From Duganella rivi (GTDB lineage: Bacteria > Pseudomonadota > Gammaproteobacteria > Burkholderiales > Burkholderiaceae_D): DNA of 64,000 nucleotides. The position numbers were made by a program, and so were the translations under genes. The stretch is taken from assembly GCF_009857435.1 (NCBI RefSeq), contig NZ_WWCK01000003.1, forward strand, positions 1 through 64,000, read 5' to 3'. The notes below the pieces were generated by a model that saw nothing but the letters and a program-made list of their open reading frames with translations, was not told the origin of the DNA and ran no database searches. Below, one piece after another: positions 35,340-44,092 of this stretch (the stretch's first letter is position 1; each line of letters begins with the position of its first letter).

Positions 35340-37766
35340 ATGCAATTCTCCGAAAACTGGCTCCGTACCATGGTCGATCCGAAGATGACTTCGGACGAAC
35401 TGGCCCATCTGCTGACGATGTCCGGCCTGGAAGTGGAAGAAGTGGAACCTGTCGCGCCGCCGTTCTCCAACGTGGTGGTTGGCCACGTGCGCGAAATGAT
35501 GAAACACCCGAACGCCGACCGCCTGAACGTCTGCCAGGTGGACGTCGGCACCGGCACCTTGCTCAACATCGTCTGCGGCGCGCCGAACGTGCGTCCGGGC
35601 CTGAAAGTGGTGTGCGCCATGGCCGGCGCCGTGCTGCCGCCGGGCGCCGATGGCAAGCCGTTTGAAATCAAGGTAGGCCAGCTGCGCGGCGTCGAGTCGC
35701 AGGGCATGCTGTGCTCGGCCAAGGAACTGAAATTGTCGGAAGAGGGCAGCGGCCTGCTGGAACTGCCGGACGACGCGCCGATCGGCAAGAACTTCCGCGA
35801 CTACTACGCGCTCAACGACCTCAAGTTCACCATCAAGCTGACCCCGAACAAGGCGGACTGCCTGTCGGTGCTGGGCGTGGCGCGTGAAGTGTCGGCCCTG
35901 ACCGGCGTGGCGCTGACTGCGCCGACCTTCCGTCCGGTGACCGTCAACCTGGATGAAAAACTGCCGGTGAAAATCTCGGCGCCGGATCTGTGCGGCCGTT
36001 TCTCGGGCCGCGTGATCCGCAACCTGAACGCCAAGGCCGCCACGCCGGACTGGATGAAGCAGCGCCTCGAGCGCAGCGGCCAGCGCTCGGTATCGGCGCT
36101 GGTGGACATCTCCAACTACGTGATGCTGGAACTGGGCCGTCCGACCCACGTGTTCGACCTGGCCAAGATCCACGGCGGCCTCGACGTACGCTGGGGTCGC
36201 AAGGGCGAATCGCTCAAGCTGCTGAACGGTAACACCATCGAGATCGATGAGTGGGTCGGCGTGATCGCCGACGAGAAGGAAATCGAATCGCTGGCCGGCA
36301 TCATGGGCGGCGATGCGACCGCCGTGTCGCTGGACACCGAATCGATCTACCTGGAAGCCGCTTTCTGGTGGCCGAACGCGATTCAGGGCCGCGCCCGCAA
36401 GTACAACTTCTCGACCGATGCGGCACACCGCTTCGAGCGCGGCGTGGACTACGCCACCACCGTTGAACACATCGAGCGCATCACCTCGCTGCTGATCGAA
36501 ATCTGCGGCACCGCGACCACCCAGGTGGGCCCGGTGGACGACCAGATCGTCAACCTGCCGAAACGCGAGCCAGTGCAAATGCGCACCGCGCGCGCGCAGA
36601 AAGTGATCGGCGTGGCGCTGGACGACAAGGTGATTGCCGACATCTTCACCCGCCTGGCGCTGCCGTTCTCGCTGGCCGACGGCGTGTTCTCGGTGACCGC
36701 ACCGTCGTACCGCTTCGACATTGAAATCGAAGAAGACTTGATCGAAGAAGTGGCCCGCGTGTACGGCTTCGAGAACATTCCGACCGTGGCGCCGGTAGCA
36801 GCCAACACCATGATCATCGCGCCGGAAAACACCCGCTCGCTGTTTGCGGTGCGCCATCAGCTGGCCGACCTTGGCTACCAGGAAGTGGTCAACATGAGCT
36901 TCGTGGAAGCGGCGTGGGAGCAGGACTTTGCCGGCAACGCCAACCCGATCAAGCTGCAGAACCCGATCGCCAGTCAGCTGAGCGTGATGCGTTCGACCCT
37001 GGTCGGCAGCCTGGTGGCCAACGTGCGCTACAACCTGAACCGCAAGACCAACCGCGTGCGCGCGTTTGAAATCGGCGCCATCTACCAGCGCGACGACAGC
37101 GTGGCCGACGGCCCGCTAACCGTGGCCGGCTACCATCAGCCGAAACGCGTGGCAGGCATCGCCTACGGCAGCGTGGCGGACGAGCAGTGGGGGCAGGACA
37201 CCCGCGCGGTCGACTTCTTTGACGTCAAGGCCGATCTGGAGCACCTGTTCGCGCCGCTGGCTCTGCGTTTCGTCAAAGCGGAACACCCGGCGCTGCACCC
37301 GGGCCGCTCGGCGCACGTCTTGCTGGATGGCAAAGTTATCGGTTTCATCGGCGAACTGCACCCGCGCTGGCTGCAGAAGTACGAGTTGCCAAACGCACCA
37401 GTCGTCTTTGAAGTCGACGCGATTGCCTTGCAGCAACGACCTGTGCCAAAATATGATGAGATTTCCAAGTTCCCGGGCGCGACCCGCGACTTGGCGGTAG
37501 TCGTCAAGCAAGAGGTGGCGGCACAGGATTTGCTGGACGCGTTTAATGCCGCTGTGCAAGCAATCCCGCAGGGCAAGATTGTGCAAGCCATTGTTTTGTT
37601 TGATGAATATCGTGGTAAAGGTTTGGAGGCAGACGAAAAATCGCTTGCTTTCCGCTTTAGCTTGCAAGATACTCAAAACACGCTGCAAGACGACGTAGTG
37701 GAAGCCGTGATGGCTGCCGCCGGCGAGGCCGCCAAGCAAAAACACGGCGCGCGCCTGCGTACTTAA
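35340..37766 (+). CDS. pheT: Phenylalanyl-tRNA synthetase beta subunit
   Basis: An 808-residue subunit in the usual order: N-terminal tRNA-binding OB domain (about 40-150, [16 protein letters not shown]), B3/B4 editing domain (about 210-385), B5 domain (about 400-475), core-like domain, and a C-terminal anticodon-binding ferredoxin-like domain (about 715-808, [13 protein letters not shown]). Length is normal for the family. It forms the heterotetramer with PheS. A hairpin follows its stop. Confidence 0.97.
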   Translation: MQFSENWLRTMVDPKMTSDELAHLLTMSGLEVEEVEPVAPPFSNVVVGHVREMMKHPNADRLNVCQVDVGTGTLLNIVCGAPNVRPGLKVVCAMAGAVLPPGADGKPFEIKVGQLRGVESQGMLCSAKELKLSEEGSGLLELPDDAPIGKNFRDYYALNDLKFTIKLTPNKADCLSVLGVAREVSALTGVALTAPTFRPVTVNLDEKLPVKISAPDLCGRFSGRVIRNLNAKAATPDWMKQRLERSGQRSVSALVDISNYVMLELGRPTHVFDLAKIHGGLDVRWGRKGESLKLLNGNTIEIDEWVGVIADEKEIESLAGIMGGDATAVSLDTESIYLEAAFWWPNAIQGRARKYNFSTDAAHRFERGVDYATTVEHIERITSLLIEICGTATTQVGPVDDQIVNLPKREPVQMRTARAQKVIGVALDDKVIADIFTRLALPFSLADGVFSVTAPSYRFDIEIEEDLIEEVARVYGFENIPTVAPVAANTMIIAPENTRSLFAVRHQLADLGYQEVVNMSFVEAAWEQDFAGNANPIKLQNPIASQLSVMRSTLVGSLVANVRYNLNRKTNRVRAFEIGAIYQRDDSVADGPLTVAGYHQPKRVAGIAYGSVADEQWGQDTRAVDFFDVKADLEHLFAPLALRFVKAEHPALHPGRSAHVLLDGKVIGFIGELHPRWLQKYELPNAPVVFEVDAIALQQRPVPKYDEISKFPGATRDLAVVVKQEVAAQDLLDAFNAAVQAIPQGKIVQAIVLFDEYRGKGLEADEKSLAFRFSLQDTQNTLQDDVVEAVMAAAGEAAKQKHGARLRT

Positions 37767-37790
37767 GCGTTGCATTTTTGACTAATCGTG

Positions 37791-37811
37791 AGTCCGGCTT
37801 TGTGCCGGACT
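37791..37811 (+). terminator. Hairpin after pheT
   Basis: A perfect 8-bp stem (AGTCCGGC / GCCGGACT, loop TTTGT) is followed by a T-rich stretch (TGTTCATTTTTA). It probably ends or attenuates the pheST transcript before ihfA. Any ihfA start upstream of this would place the hairpin inside the gene. Confidence 0.75.
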
Positions 37812-37909
37812 TGTTCATTTTTACTTTAAGGCAGGGCTGGAAAATTAATAATAACGACGTAGATTCCGCCGTACTCCAATCCGCATTGGCTGCCGATCTG
37901 CACCGGGCC

Positions 37910-38260
37910 ATGCAGGTTGCCAAGGTGCGCCAGGACGCGGAAAAAGATTTACCGACGCTGACCAAGGCGGAACTGGCCGAACTGTTGTTCGAGCAAGTGG
38001 GCCTGAACAAGCGCGAGGCCAAGGACATGGTCGAGACCTTCTTTGACGAAATCCGCAACGCGCTCGAGCGCGGCGAGGCCGTCAAGCTGTCCGGTTTCGG
38101 CAACTTCCAGCTGCGCGACAAGCCGCAGCGCCCGGGCCGCAACCCGAAAACCGGCGAGGAAATTCCGATCACGGCGCGCCGCGTCGTGACTTTCCACGCC
38201 AGCCAGAAACTCAAGGGCATGGTGGAAGAGAGCAACCCATCGATGGCGCGCGCCGCCTGA
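37910..38260 (+). CDS. ihfA: Integration host factor subunit alpha
   Basis: A HU/IHF fold with [49 protein letters not shown] (the DNA-intercalating arm with its Pro) and a C-terminal [18 protein letters not shown]-alpha pairs with IHF-beta to bend DNA. The start is uncertain: the ATG at 37910 gives 116 residues, slightly longer than typical at its N-terminus; an upstream in-frame TTG near 37886 cannot be excluded, and no strong ribosome site is seen at either. The long frame back to 37778 includes a terminator hairpin and is rejected. The merR gene follows 17 bp downstream, as in other betaproteobacteria. Confidence 0.9.
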   Translation: MQVAKVRQDAEKDLPTLTKAELAELLFEQVGLNKREAKDMVETFFDEIRNALERGEAVKLSGFGNFQLRDKPQRPGRNPKTGEEIPITARRVVTFHASQKLKGMVEESNPSMARAA

Positions 38261-38277
38261 ACGGGAGTTAAGCTGCA

Positions 38278-38673
38278 ATGAACGATCGACTCGCCAAGTC
38301 CGAACTGGTCGTCCTGCCGCCGATTCCAGCCAAGCGCTACTTCACCATCGGCGAAGTGAGCGAGCTGTGCGGCGTGAAGCCGCACGTGCTGCGTTACTGG
38401 GAGCAGGAATTTACCCAGCTCAAGCCGGTCAAGCGCCGCGGCAACCGCCGCTATTATCAGCACCACGAGGTGCTGCTGATCCGCCGCATCCGCGAGTTGC
38501 TGTACGAGCAGGGCTTCACCATCAGCGGCGCCCGCAACAAGCTCGATAGCCGCGGCTACGACAGCAGCGCGGAATTGGATGCGGCCGAGGCGCCGCCGGA
38601 ATTGCCGCCGCTGGATCGTGAATTCATCCGCGCTGAATTGCAAGCGATACTGGCGTTGCTTAAACTCGACTGA
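38278..38673 (+). CDS. MerR-family transcriptional regulator
   Basis: A 131-residue protein with the MerR helix-turn-helix (YFTIGEVSELCGVKPHVLRYWEQEF, then RRGNRRYYQHHEVLLIRRI). After about residue 85 it has an acidic/Pro-rich stretch and a short C-terminal helix with no metal-binding Cys. This is the small MerR protein that commonly follows ihfA in Burkholderiales; its targets are unknown to me. It may be cotranscribed with ihfA. Confidence 0.9.
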   Translation: MNDRLAKSELVVLPPIPAKRYFTIGEVSELCGVKPHVLRYWEQEFTQLKPVKRRGNRRYYQHHEVLLIRRIRELLYEQGFTISGARNKLDSRGYDSSAELDAAEAPPELPPLDREFIRAELQAILALLKLD

Positions 38674-38811
38674 GCAGTCGCGCGCACTGCTGGCACAAAC
38701 CGCAGCTGGCGATATGATTGCTGCTATACTTTCAATATTATTCGATTATCAGCGACGCTGATGCACGGTGGCGGATAGCCCGGCAAAGTCCGGGCACGAC
38801 GAGAGGAAAGA

Positions 38812-39444
38812 ATGATACGCGTTGCCATTTGTGACGATCACCAAATTGTAAGAGCAGGCTTTAAACAGATTTTTTCATCCTCGGACGATTTTGAGGTGGT
38901 GGCGGAAGCCGGTACCGGCCGCGAAGCGCTGGATATCGCCCGCCGCGAAATTTGCGACGTGCTGCTGCTCGATATCGCGATGCCCGATCAAAGCGGCATC
39001 GACACCTTGCGCACCATCCGCCAAGGGCAGCCTGATCTGCCGGTGCTGATCCTGTCGGGCTATCCGGCGCAGCAGTACGCGGTCAACCTGTTCAAGATGG
39101 GCGCCAACGGCTACCTCAACAAGGAATGCGAGGCCGACGAGCTGATTACCGCCGTGCGCACCGTGTACCAGGGCCGCCGCTATGTCAGCTCCACTGTGGG
39201 CGAACTGCTGGCGCAGAGCTTTGACCGCGACCCGAATACGGCGTTGCACACCGAGCTGTCGGATCGCGAGTTCCAGGTATTCCTGCGCCTGGCGCGTGGC
39301 GCTACCGTATCGGACATCGGCGTGGCGCTGTCGCTCAGCATTAAAACCGTCAGCACCTATCGCACTCGCATCATGGAAAAAATGGGCATGCAGTCGAATT
39401 CCGACTTGACCTACTACGCCATGAAAAATAATTTGCTCGATTAG
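38812..39444 (+). CDS. NarL/FixJ-type response regulator
   Basis: A 210-residue two-domain regulator. The receiver has the acidic pair CDD, phospho-acceptor Asp54 (LLLDIAMPD), and Lys (LNKE). The LuxR-type helix-turn-helix is at the C-terminus (LSDREFQVFLRLARGATVSDIGVALSLSIKTVSTYRTRIMEKMG). A GAGAGGAAAG ribosome site precedes ATG 38812. The histidine kinase 81 bp downstream has a HisKA_3-type core, the usual partner of NarL regulators, so they are probably a pair. Confidence 0.93.
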   Translation: MIRVAICDDHQIVRAGFKQIFSSSDDFEVVAEAGTGREALDIARREICDVLLLDIAMPDQSGIDTLRTIRQGQPDLPVLILSGYPAQQYAVNLFKMGANGYLNKECEADELITAVRTVYQGRRYVSSTVGELLAQSFDRDPNTALHTELSDREFQVFLRLARGATVSDIGVALSLSIKTVSTYRTRIMEKMGMQSNSDLTYYAMKNNLLD

Positions 39445-39491
39445 CGCACACTGTTGGGGCGCGCACAGACGCACTAAATTTTCTTCCAGTC

Positions 39492-39497
39492 TATAAT
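39492..39497 (+). promoter_or_regulatory. -10 element before the CHASE3-like kinase
   Basis: A TATAAT lies 28 bp before the kinase ATG. There is no good -35 box at the correct spacing, so it may need an activator. Confidence 0.5.
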
Positions 39498-39525
39498 TTG
39501 GCTGTTCACACTGGGAAGGAAATGG

Positions 39526-41076
39526 ATGTATTTCACCGTCGAAACAGCGCCGCATCAACGCTTGCCGCTGTACAAGACCGTCTTGTGCGTGACTTGCGCG
39601 TTGCTGCTGATCGTCAACGGCTTCAGCCTGTTTCATAATTTGCAAGCACTGCGCGGCGCGCAAGTCCTGCTGGGGCAGACCGCGCGCGTGGCCGACCGCC
39701 TGCAATATTTGAACGTGCTGGTGCTCGATGCCGAGAGCAGCATGCGCAGCTATTTCCTGTCCGGCCGCGACGCCTACCTTGGGCCGACCCGCACCGCGCT
39801 GGCCGACTCCGAAGCCGAATTCAAAGAACTGGAACGGCTGCTGGCCGATAATCCGTCGCAGTTGAAGAACCTGGCGCAACTGCACACGCTGGTGCGCCGT
39901 CGCCTCAGCATCATGAGCCAGGCGCTCGATGTGTACCGCGACGGCGGCTTGCAGGAGATCGTCAAAATTGCCAAGCTCAGCGACGACCGTTCCAGCATGG
40001 ACGAGATCCGCCTGCTGGTGGTGATCATGGAGCAGGAGCAGAATGAAACGCTGAACGCGCGCAGCGCCACCTTCTACCAGGAGTATCAAAAAGCAGTGCT
40101 GCTAGGCGTCGGCATCAATGTGCTGGCGATTCTGGTGCTGGTGATGTTCTACCAGCTGGTGCGGCGCAGCTTTGCGCACCGCGCCGCAGTGGAGCACGCG
40201 CTGCAATCGGCCAACGAAAACCTGGAATCGACCGTGCAGCAGCGCACGCAACAGCTGTCCGTGCTGTCGCGCCACCTGATCAGCATCAGCGAGGAAGAGA
40301 AGGTGCGCCTGTCGCGCGAGCTGCACGATGAGCTGGGCGCGAACCTGACCTCGATCAGCATGGACATCGCCGCCGTCACCCAGCAATTGCGCAAGACGCA
40401 TCCAGAACTGGCCGAACAACTGAAGCGCGCCCGCGGCACGCTGGTGGAAACGGTGGAGATGAAGCGCCGCATCGTTGAGAACCTGCGTCCAAGTCTGCTG
40501 GACAATCTCGGCCTGTGCGCCGCCATTGAAAGCTATTGCGACGAGTTCAGCCGCCTGTCCCAGGTGCGCTGCGACTGCAATGTGGCGGCCGACATGGAAA
40601 GCATGACGCGCCACTCCGGCGATCTGTCGATTGCCTTGTTCCGCATCGTGCAGGAATCGCTGACCAATATCCGCAAGTACGCCCAGGCCAGCCGCGTGAC
40701 GGTGACCTTGAATCGCAACGAGGAAGGGTTGATGCTGCGGATTATCGACGACGGCATCGGCATCTCGCCCGACACCATCATCAAGCCGATGTCGCACGGC
40801 TTGCTGGGCATGCGCGAGCGCGCCTTGCTGCTGGGCGGTACGCTGAATATTCGCCGCGGCCGCAACGACACCGGCACCTGCATTGAAGTGGCGATTCCGC
40901 TGCGCCAGCGTGAGGAAACGGTGGAAGTGGGAGAGCGCCGGGTCGTGCTGCCGCCGGCGCTCACCGAAGTGATCAGCAACGCGCTACATCAACCCGCAGA
41001 CGATCAAACTCCGTCTTCGCAACCTTATAGCACTCGCCCGCATACGCCTCCAAGCCTGAGCGATCAAGCACAGTGA
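39526..41076 (+). CDS. CHASE3-like sensor histidine kinase (NarX/HisKA_3 type)
   Basis: A 516-residue kinase. TM1 is near residues 18-40. A periplasmic helical domain follows with the CHASE3-type pattern (VLDAESSMRSYFLSGRDAYL, about 60-85). TM2 is near 185-208. A coiled linker leads to HisKA_3 with His267 (SRELHDELGANLTSIS), and the HATPase has DDGIGISPD and HGLLGMRERALLLGG. A Pro/Ser-rich tail of about 30 residues follows. It probably phosphorylates the regulator upstream. The last 104 bp overlap the 3' end of the convergent Crp/Fnr gene. Confidence 0.9.
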   Translation: MYFTVETAPHQRLPLYKTVLCVTCALLLIVNGFSLFHNLQALRGAQVLLGQTARVADRLQYLNVLVLDAESSMRSYFLSGRDAYLGPTRTALADSEAEFKELERLLADNPSQLKNLAQLHTLVRRRLSIMSQALDVYRDGGLQEIVKIAKLSDDRSSMDEIRLLVVIMEQEQNETLNARSATFYQEYQKAVLLGVGINVLAILVLVMFYQLVRRSFAHRAAVEHALQSANENLESTVQQRTQQLSVLSRHLISISEEEKVRLSRELHDELGANLTSISMDIAAVTQQLRKTHPELAEQLKRARGTLVETVEMKRRIVENLRPSLLDNLGLCAAIESYCDEFSRLSQVRCDCNVAADMESMTRHSGDLSIALFRIVQESLTNIRKYAQASRVTVTLNRNEEGLMLRIIDDGIGISPDTIIKPMSHGLLGMRERALLLGGTLNIRRGRNDTGTCIEVAIPLRQREETVEVGERRVVLPPALTEVISNALHQPADDQTPSSQPYSTRPHTPPSLSDQAQ

Positions 41077-41716
41077 TATTGCCGCGGCGGTAGGTAATCA
41101 AGCCTTCGTCTTGCAGCTTGCCGGCCGAGGCGGTAATGCTTTCGCGCCGCACGCCCAGCATGATGGCGATCATTTCCTGCGTTACCTTCAGTGCATTCGA
41201 TGGCGAGCGGTCGAGGCGATCCAGCAGCCAGCGGCACAGTTTTTGTTCGATCGAGCTATGGCGGCCGCCGACGGCGTTTTGCGCCATTTGTGCAAACAGC
41301 GCGGTGTTGTAGCGCATCAGCAGGGCAGGCAGGGCGCCGCCCTTGGCGAAGGCTTCGCGCAGATGCTGGGCTTTCATGCGGTAGCCGTAGCCGGCCGCTT
41401 GCACCACGGCGCTGCACATGGCGCGCTCGCCGTCGAACAGCGATACTCCTACAACGCCTTCATGGCCGACCACGGCGATTTCCGTGGTGGCGCCGTCTTC
41501 CATGACGTAGCGCAGCGAGACGATGGCGGTGGTAGGGAAGTGCACGTATTCCATGGCCGTGCCGAATTCAAACAGTTCTTTGCCGAAAGGCAGTTGAACC
41601 AGCTCCAGATGTTCAAACAGGGATTCCAGCGCTTCGCGAGGCAGTGCGCCCAGCAGTTCGTTTTGCTGCGCACCGCTGTAAGTGATGGCAGGACGGGAAG
41701 CGGTTTTGTTGTTCAT
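40973..41716 (-). CDS. Crp/Fnr-family transcriptional regulator
   Basis: A 247-residue regulator. The N-terminal cyclic-nucleotide-binding-like barrel covers about 15-150 (VQLPFGKELFEFG, EIAVVGHEGVVGVSLFDG). The C-terminal helix-turn-helix reads TQEMIAIMLGVRRESITASAGKLQDEGLI. There is no FNR-type N-terminal Cys cluster, so it does not look like an oxygen-sensing Fe-S form. The start at 41716 (MNNKTASR) has a GAGGA ribosome site; an upstream TTG would bury it. A perfect palindrome lies 18 bp upstream of the start. Confidence 0.9.
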   Translation of the reverse strand: MNNKTASRPAITYSGAQQNELLGALPREALESLFEHLELVQLPFGKELFEFGTAMEYVHFPTTAIVSLRYVMEDGATTEIAVVGHEGVVGVSLFDGERAMCSAVVQAAGYGYRMKAQHLREAFAKGGALPALLMRYNTALFAQMAQNAVGGRHSSIEQKLCRWLLDRLDRSPSNALKVTQEMIAIMLGVRRESITASAGKLQDEGLITYRRGNITVLDRSGLEAYAGECYKVAKTEFDRLRVDVARC

Positions 41717-41733
41717 GGTGATCCTCAAAAGCT

Positions 41734-41753
41734 AGTTACGTGTTGACGTAACT
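41734..41753. promoter_or_regulatory. Perfect 8-4-8 palindrome upstream of the Crp/Fnr gene
   Basis: AGTTACGT (41734-41741) and ACGTAACT (41746-41753) are separated by GTTG. The 20-bp site lies 18 bp before the Crp/Fnr start codon, a place for an autorepressor or another regulator. It does not fit the E. coli CRP or FNR consensus. Between here and 41913 there are also a short ACAGGC/GCCTGT repeat (41813-41826) and no gene. Confidence 0.65.
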
Positions 41754-41913
41754 TTATGAGGATTGTTAGTTGGCGAACATAAGAGCAGGGGACGCGGAAA
41801 TGTAGGTCTGGAACAGGCCTGCCTGTAGTCCTGATCCTACAAGGGATCACCGGCTATCTTTCTGAAGGGGGCAGCGGCATAATGACATACCCCCTGATGA
41901 TGTGGCGCACGAT

Positions 41914-42582
41914 ATGCACGTACTGGTAGTGGAAGATGATGCGGTGTTGGCGGACGGCCTGAGTCGCGTGCTCGGCAGCCATGGCATGGCCGTGGAGGTG
42001 GTCGGCAACGGCGCCCAGGCGGATCAACTCCTACAACGCGCGGGACAGGCGGAAGTGGTGGTGCTGGACATCGGCCTGCCCGGCATGGATGGCTTCGAGG
42101 TAGTCCGGCGCCTACGCGCGCGCGGCAGCGCCGTGCCGGTGCTGCTGCTGACGGCGCGCGACGCGGTCGAGGACAGGGTGCGCGGGCTGGAGCAGGGCGC
42201 CGACGATTATCTGGTCAAGCCGTTCGCCACCGCCGAGCTGGTGGCGCGCGTCAAGGCGCTGGCGCGGCGTCACACGGCGCCGCAGGCCGGGCTGGCGCTT
42301 GGCAATTTGTCGCTGGACGTGGCCGCCAAGCGCGCGCGCGTGGGCGAGAAGGTGATCGAGCTGTCGGTGCGCGAATGGGCGGTGCTGGAATATCTGCTGC
42401 AACATGCCTCGCGCGTGGTGTCCAAGCAGCAGATCATCGACGCCATCCTGCCGTGGGGCGACGACATCACGCCGAACGCGGTGGAAGTCTACATCTCGCG
42501 CCTGCGCCTGAAGATCGCCGACGCCGGCGTCACCATCCGCACCATCCGCGGCTTTGGCTACATGCTGGAGCCGGCCGCATGA
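41914..42582 (+). CDS. OmpR-type response regulator
   Basis: A 222-residue regulator from ATG 41914 (a GTG four codons upstream is possible). The receiver has EDD, phospho-acceptor Asp52 (VVLDIGLPG) and Lys in VKPF; the winged helix is at the C-terminus (LSVREWAVLEYLLQHASRVVSKQQIID, then YISRLRLKIADAGVTIRTIRGFGYML). The sequence is near the QseB/PmrA/TctD group. It overlaps the following kinase gene as ATGA. An 11-bp-period direct repeat lies just after the kinase gene and could be its binding site. Confidence 0.93.
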   Translation: MHVLVVEDDAVLADGLSRVLGSHGMAVEVVGNGAQADQLLQRAGQAEVVVLDIGLPGMDGFEVVRRLRARGSAVPVLLLTARDAVEDRVRGLEQGADDYLVKPFATAELVARVKALARRHTAPQAGLALGNLSLDVAAKRARVGEKVIELSVREWAVLEYLLQHASRVVSKQQIIDAILPWGDDITPNAVEVYISRLRLKIADAGVTIRTIRGFGYMLEPAA

Positions 42583-43565
42583 GCAGCATCCGGCTGCGCC
42601 TGTTGCGGCGGGTGATTCCGCCCATCCTCCTGATGAACCTGGCCGCCGGCGCGCTGGCCTACACGCTGGCCTCGCCGCACCTGCGCGAGGCGGTGCTGCG
42701 CACGCTGGTGCTGCTGGAAATCGTGTTCGCGCTGGGCTGCGTGGCGCTGATCTGGTTCTCGGTCAGCAATGGCTTGCGGCCGCTGAACCGCCTGCGCGCC
42801 GATCTCAACGCGCGCGATGGCGGCGATCTCGCGCCGATCGCCGCCGATGATGTGCCGTACGAACTGGCGCCGCTGGTATCGTCCTTCAACGGCTTGCTGG
42901 CCAAGGTAGGCGAGGGCGCGCAGGCGCGGCAGGATTTCCTCGCCAATGTGGCGCACCAGCTGCGCACGCCGCTGGCCGGCCTCAAGACCCAGCTCGAATG
43001 GCTGGGCGCGCGCCACGCCGAACCGGACACGGCGCAATCGCTGAAGCTGATGCTGTCGGCCACCGAGCGCATGATCCGCCAGACCAACCAGCTGCTGTCG
43101 CTGGCGCGCGCCGAGCCGCATCACTTTGAGAAGACCCGGCTGGAGCCGGTAGCGCTGGACGCGCTGGTGGCCGACGCCGTGCAATCGTTCGTCGATCAAG
43201 CCTCGCTGAAAAACATCGACATCGGTTTTGATCTGGAGCCGGCCACCATCACCGGCGACCGCTTCCTGCTGCGCGACCTGATCGACAACCTGATCGACAA
43301 CGCCATCCGCTACACGCCGGCCGGCGGCGCCGTCACGGTGACAGTCCGCTCCGGCCTGCTGACGGTGGAAGATAACGGCCCCGGCATCCCGCCCGCCAAG
43401 CGCGAGCAAGTGTTCAGCCGCTACGTGCGGCTCGACGACAAGACCCACGGCAGCGGCCTCGGCCTTGCCATCGTGCGCGACATCGCCGTGGTGCACGGCG
43501 CCAAGCTGACGATTTCCGACCCGGCCAATGGGCAAGGCGCGCTGTTCACGGTGAAATTTAGCTAA
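42579..43565 (+). CDS. Sensor histidine kinase with minimal sensor loop
   Basis: A 328-residue kinase. TM1 is near 11-31, TM2 near 40-62, with only about 8-10 residues between. A HAMP-like linker (NGLRPLNRLRADL) leads to HisKA with His126 (VAHQLRTPLAGLK), and the HATPase has NLIDNAIRYTP, VEDNGPGIPP and HGSGLGLAIVRD. QseC/TctE relatives usually have a periplasmic domain of over 100 residues; it is missing here, so sensing would be within the membrane or by a partner. It forms a two-gene unit with the OmpR-type regulator. Confidence 0.92.
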   Translation: MSSIRLRLLRRVIPPILLMNLAAGALAYTLASPHLREAVLRTLVLLEIVFALGCVALIWFSVSNGLRPLNRLRADLNARDGGDLAPIAADDVPYELAPLVSSFNGLLAKVGEGAQARQDFLANVAHQLRTPLAGLKTQLEWLGARHAEPDTAQSLKLMLSATERMIRQTNQLLSLARAEPHHFEKTRLEPVALDALVADAVQSFVDQASLKNIDIGFDLEPATITGDRFLLRDLIDNLIDNAIRYTPAGGAVTVTVRSGLLTVEDNGPGIPPAKREQVFSRYVRLDDKTHGSGLGLAIVRDIAVVHGAKLTISDPANGQGALFTVKFS

Positions 43566-43575
43566 ATTTGTGCGC

Positions 43576-43604
43576 TTGTCAGCAGTTTGTCAGGATTTCC
43601 TCAG
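43576..43604 (+). promoter_or_regulatory. Tandem direct repeat of OmpR/PhoB type ahead of the pilin operon
   Basis: TTGTCAG (43576-43582), TTGTCAG (43587-43593) and the weaker TCCTCAG (43598-43604) recur every 11 bp, one helical turn. This is the layout bound head-to-tail by OmpR/PhoB regulators. A possible -10 (TACACT, 43626-43631) lies downstream with no good -35, so the repeat would sit where an activator replaces it. Confidence 0.6.
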
Positions 43605-43666
43605 GGAAATGAAAGCCAGGCGCGCTACACTGTTTCTCAGAAGATTCCATTCCGAGGAGCAGGCCC

Positions 43667-44092
43667 ATGAAACGCATCCAGCAAGGTTTTACCCTGATCG
43701 AGATCATGATCACGGTGGCGATTGTCGGCATCTTGCTGGCCGTGGCAATTCCGGCCTATAGCGACTACACCACGCGCGGCCGTTTGAGCGAGGCTTTTAC
43801 CGCCCTCGGCGGCGCGCAGCCGGCCGCCGAGCAGTTCTGGTCGAACAACCGCACCTACGCCGGCTTCGACGCTTCGCCAAGCTTCCCGGCCAACACCGCG
43901 ACCTTCACCTACACGCTCAGCAACGCCACCACCTCGACCTACACCATCACCGCCACCGGCGCCGGCAAGATGAACGGGTTCATCTACACCATCAATGAAA
44001 CCGGCGCCCACGCCACCACCGGCAGCCCGGCCGGCTGGGGCACCAGCAATGCGTGCTGGGTCGACCACAAGGGTGGAGCATGTTCCAACTAA
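43667..44092 (+). CDS. pilE: Type IV pilin-like protein (PilE family)
   Basis: A 141-residue prepilin. The leader MKRIQQG is followed by FTLIEIMITVAIVGILLAVAIPAY, giving a prepilin peptidase site after Gly7 and the Glu5 of the mature protein. The C-terminal part holds a single Cys pair (NACWVDHKGGACSN), typical of the D-region disulphide of PilE-type minor pilins. A GAGGAG ribosome site precedes the ATG. It is the first gene of the minor-pilin operon and overlaps fimT by 13 bp. It could be a minor rather than the major pilin. Confidence 0.88.
   Translation: MKRIQQGFTLIEIMITVAIVGILLAVAIPAYSDYTTRGRLSEAFTALGGAQPAAEQFWSNNRTYAGFDASPSFPANTATFTYTLSNATTSTYTITATGAGKMNGFIYTINETGAHATTGSPAGWGTSNACWVDHKGGACSN

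Noticed and set aside
34314..36857. 847-codon minus-strand frame opposite pheS and pheT
   Set aside because: It spans two well-conserved genes and their gap in antisense, and has no recognisable motifs.
37778..37909. Upstream extension of ihfA to a TTG at 37778
   Set aside because: The added part contains a terminator-like hairpin and has no IHF similarity; IHF-alpha proteins are about 100 residues.
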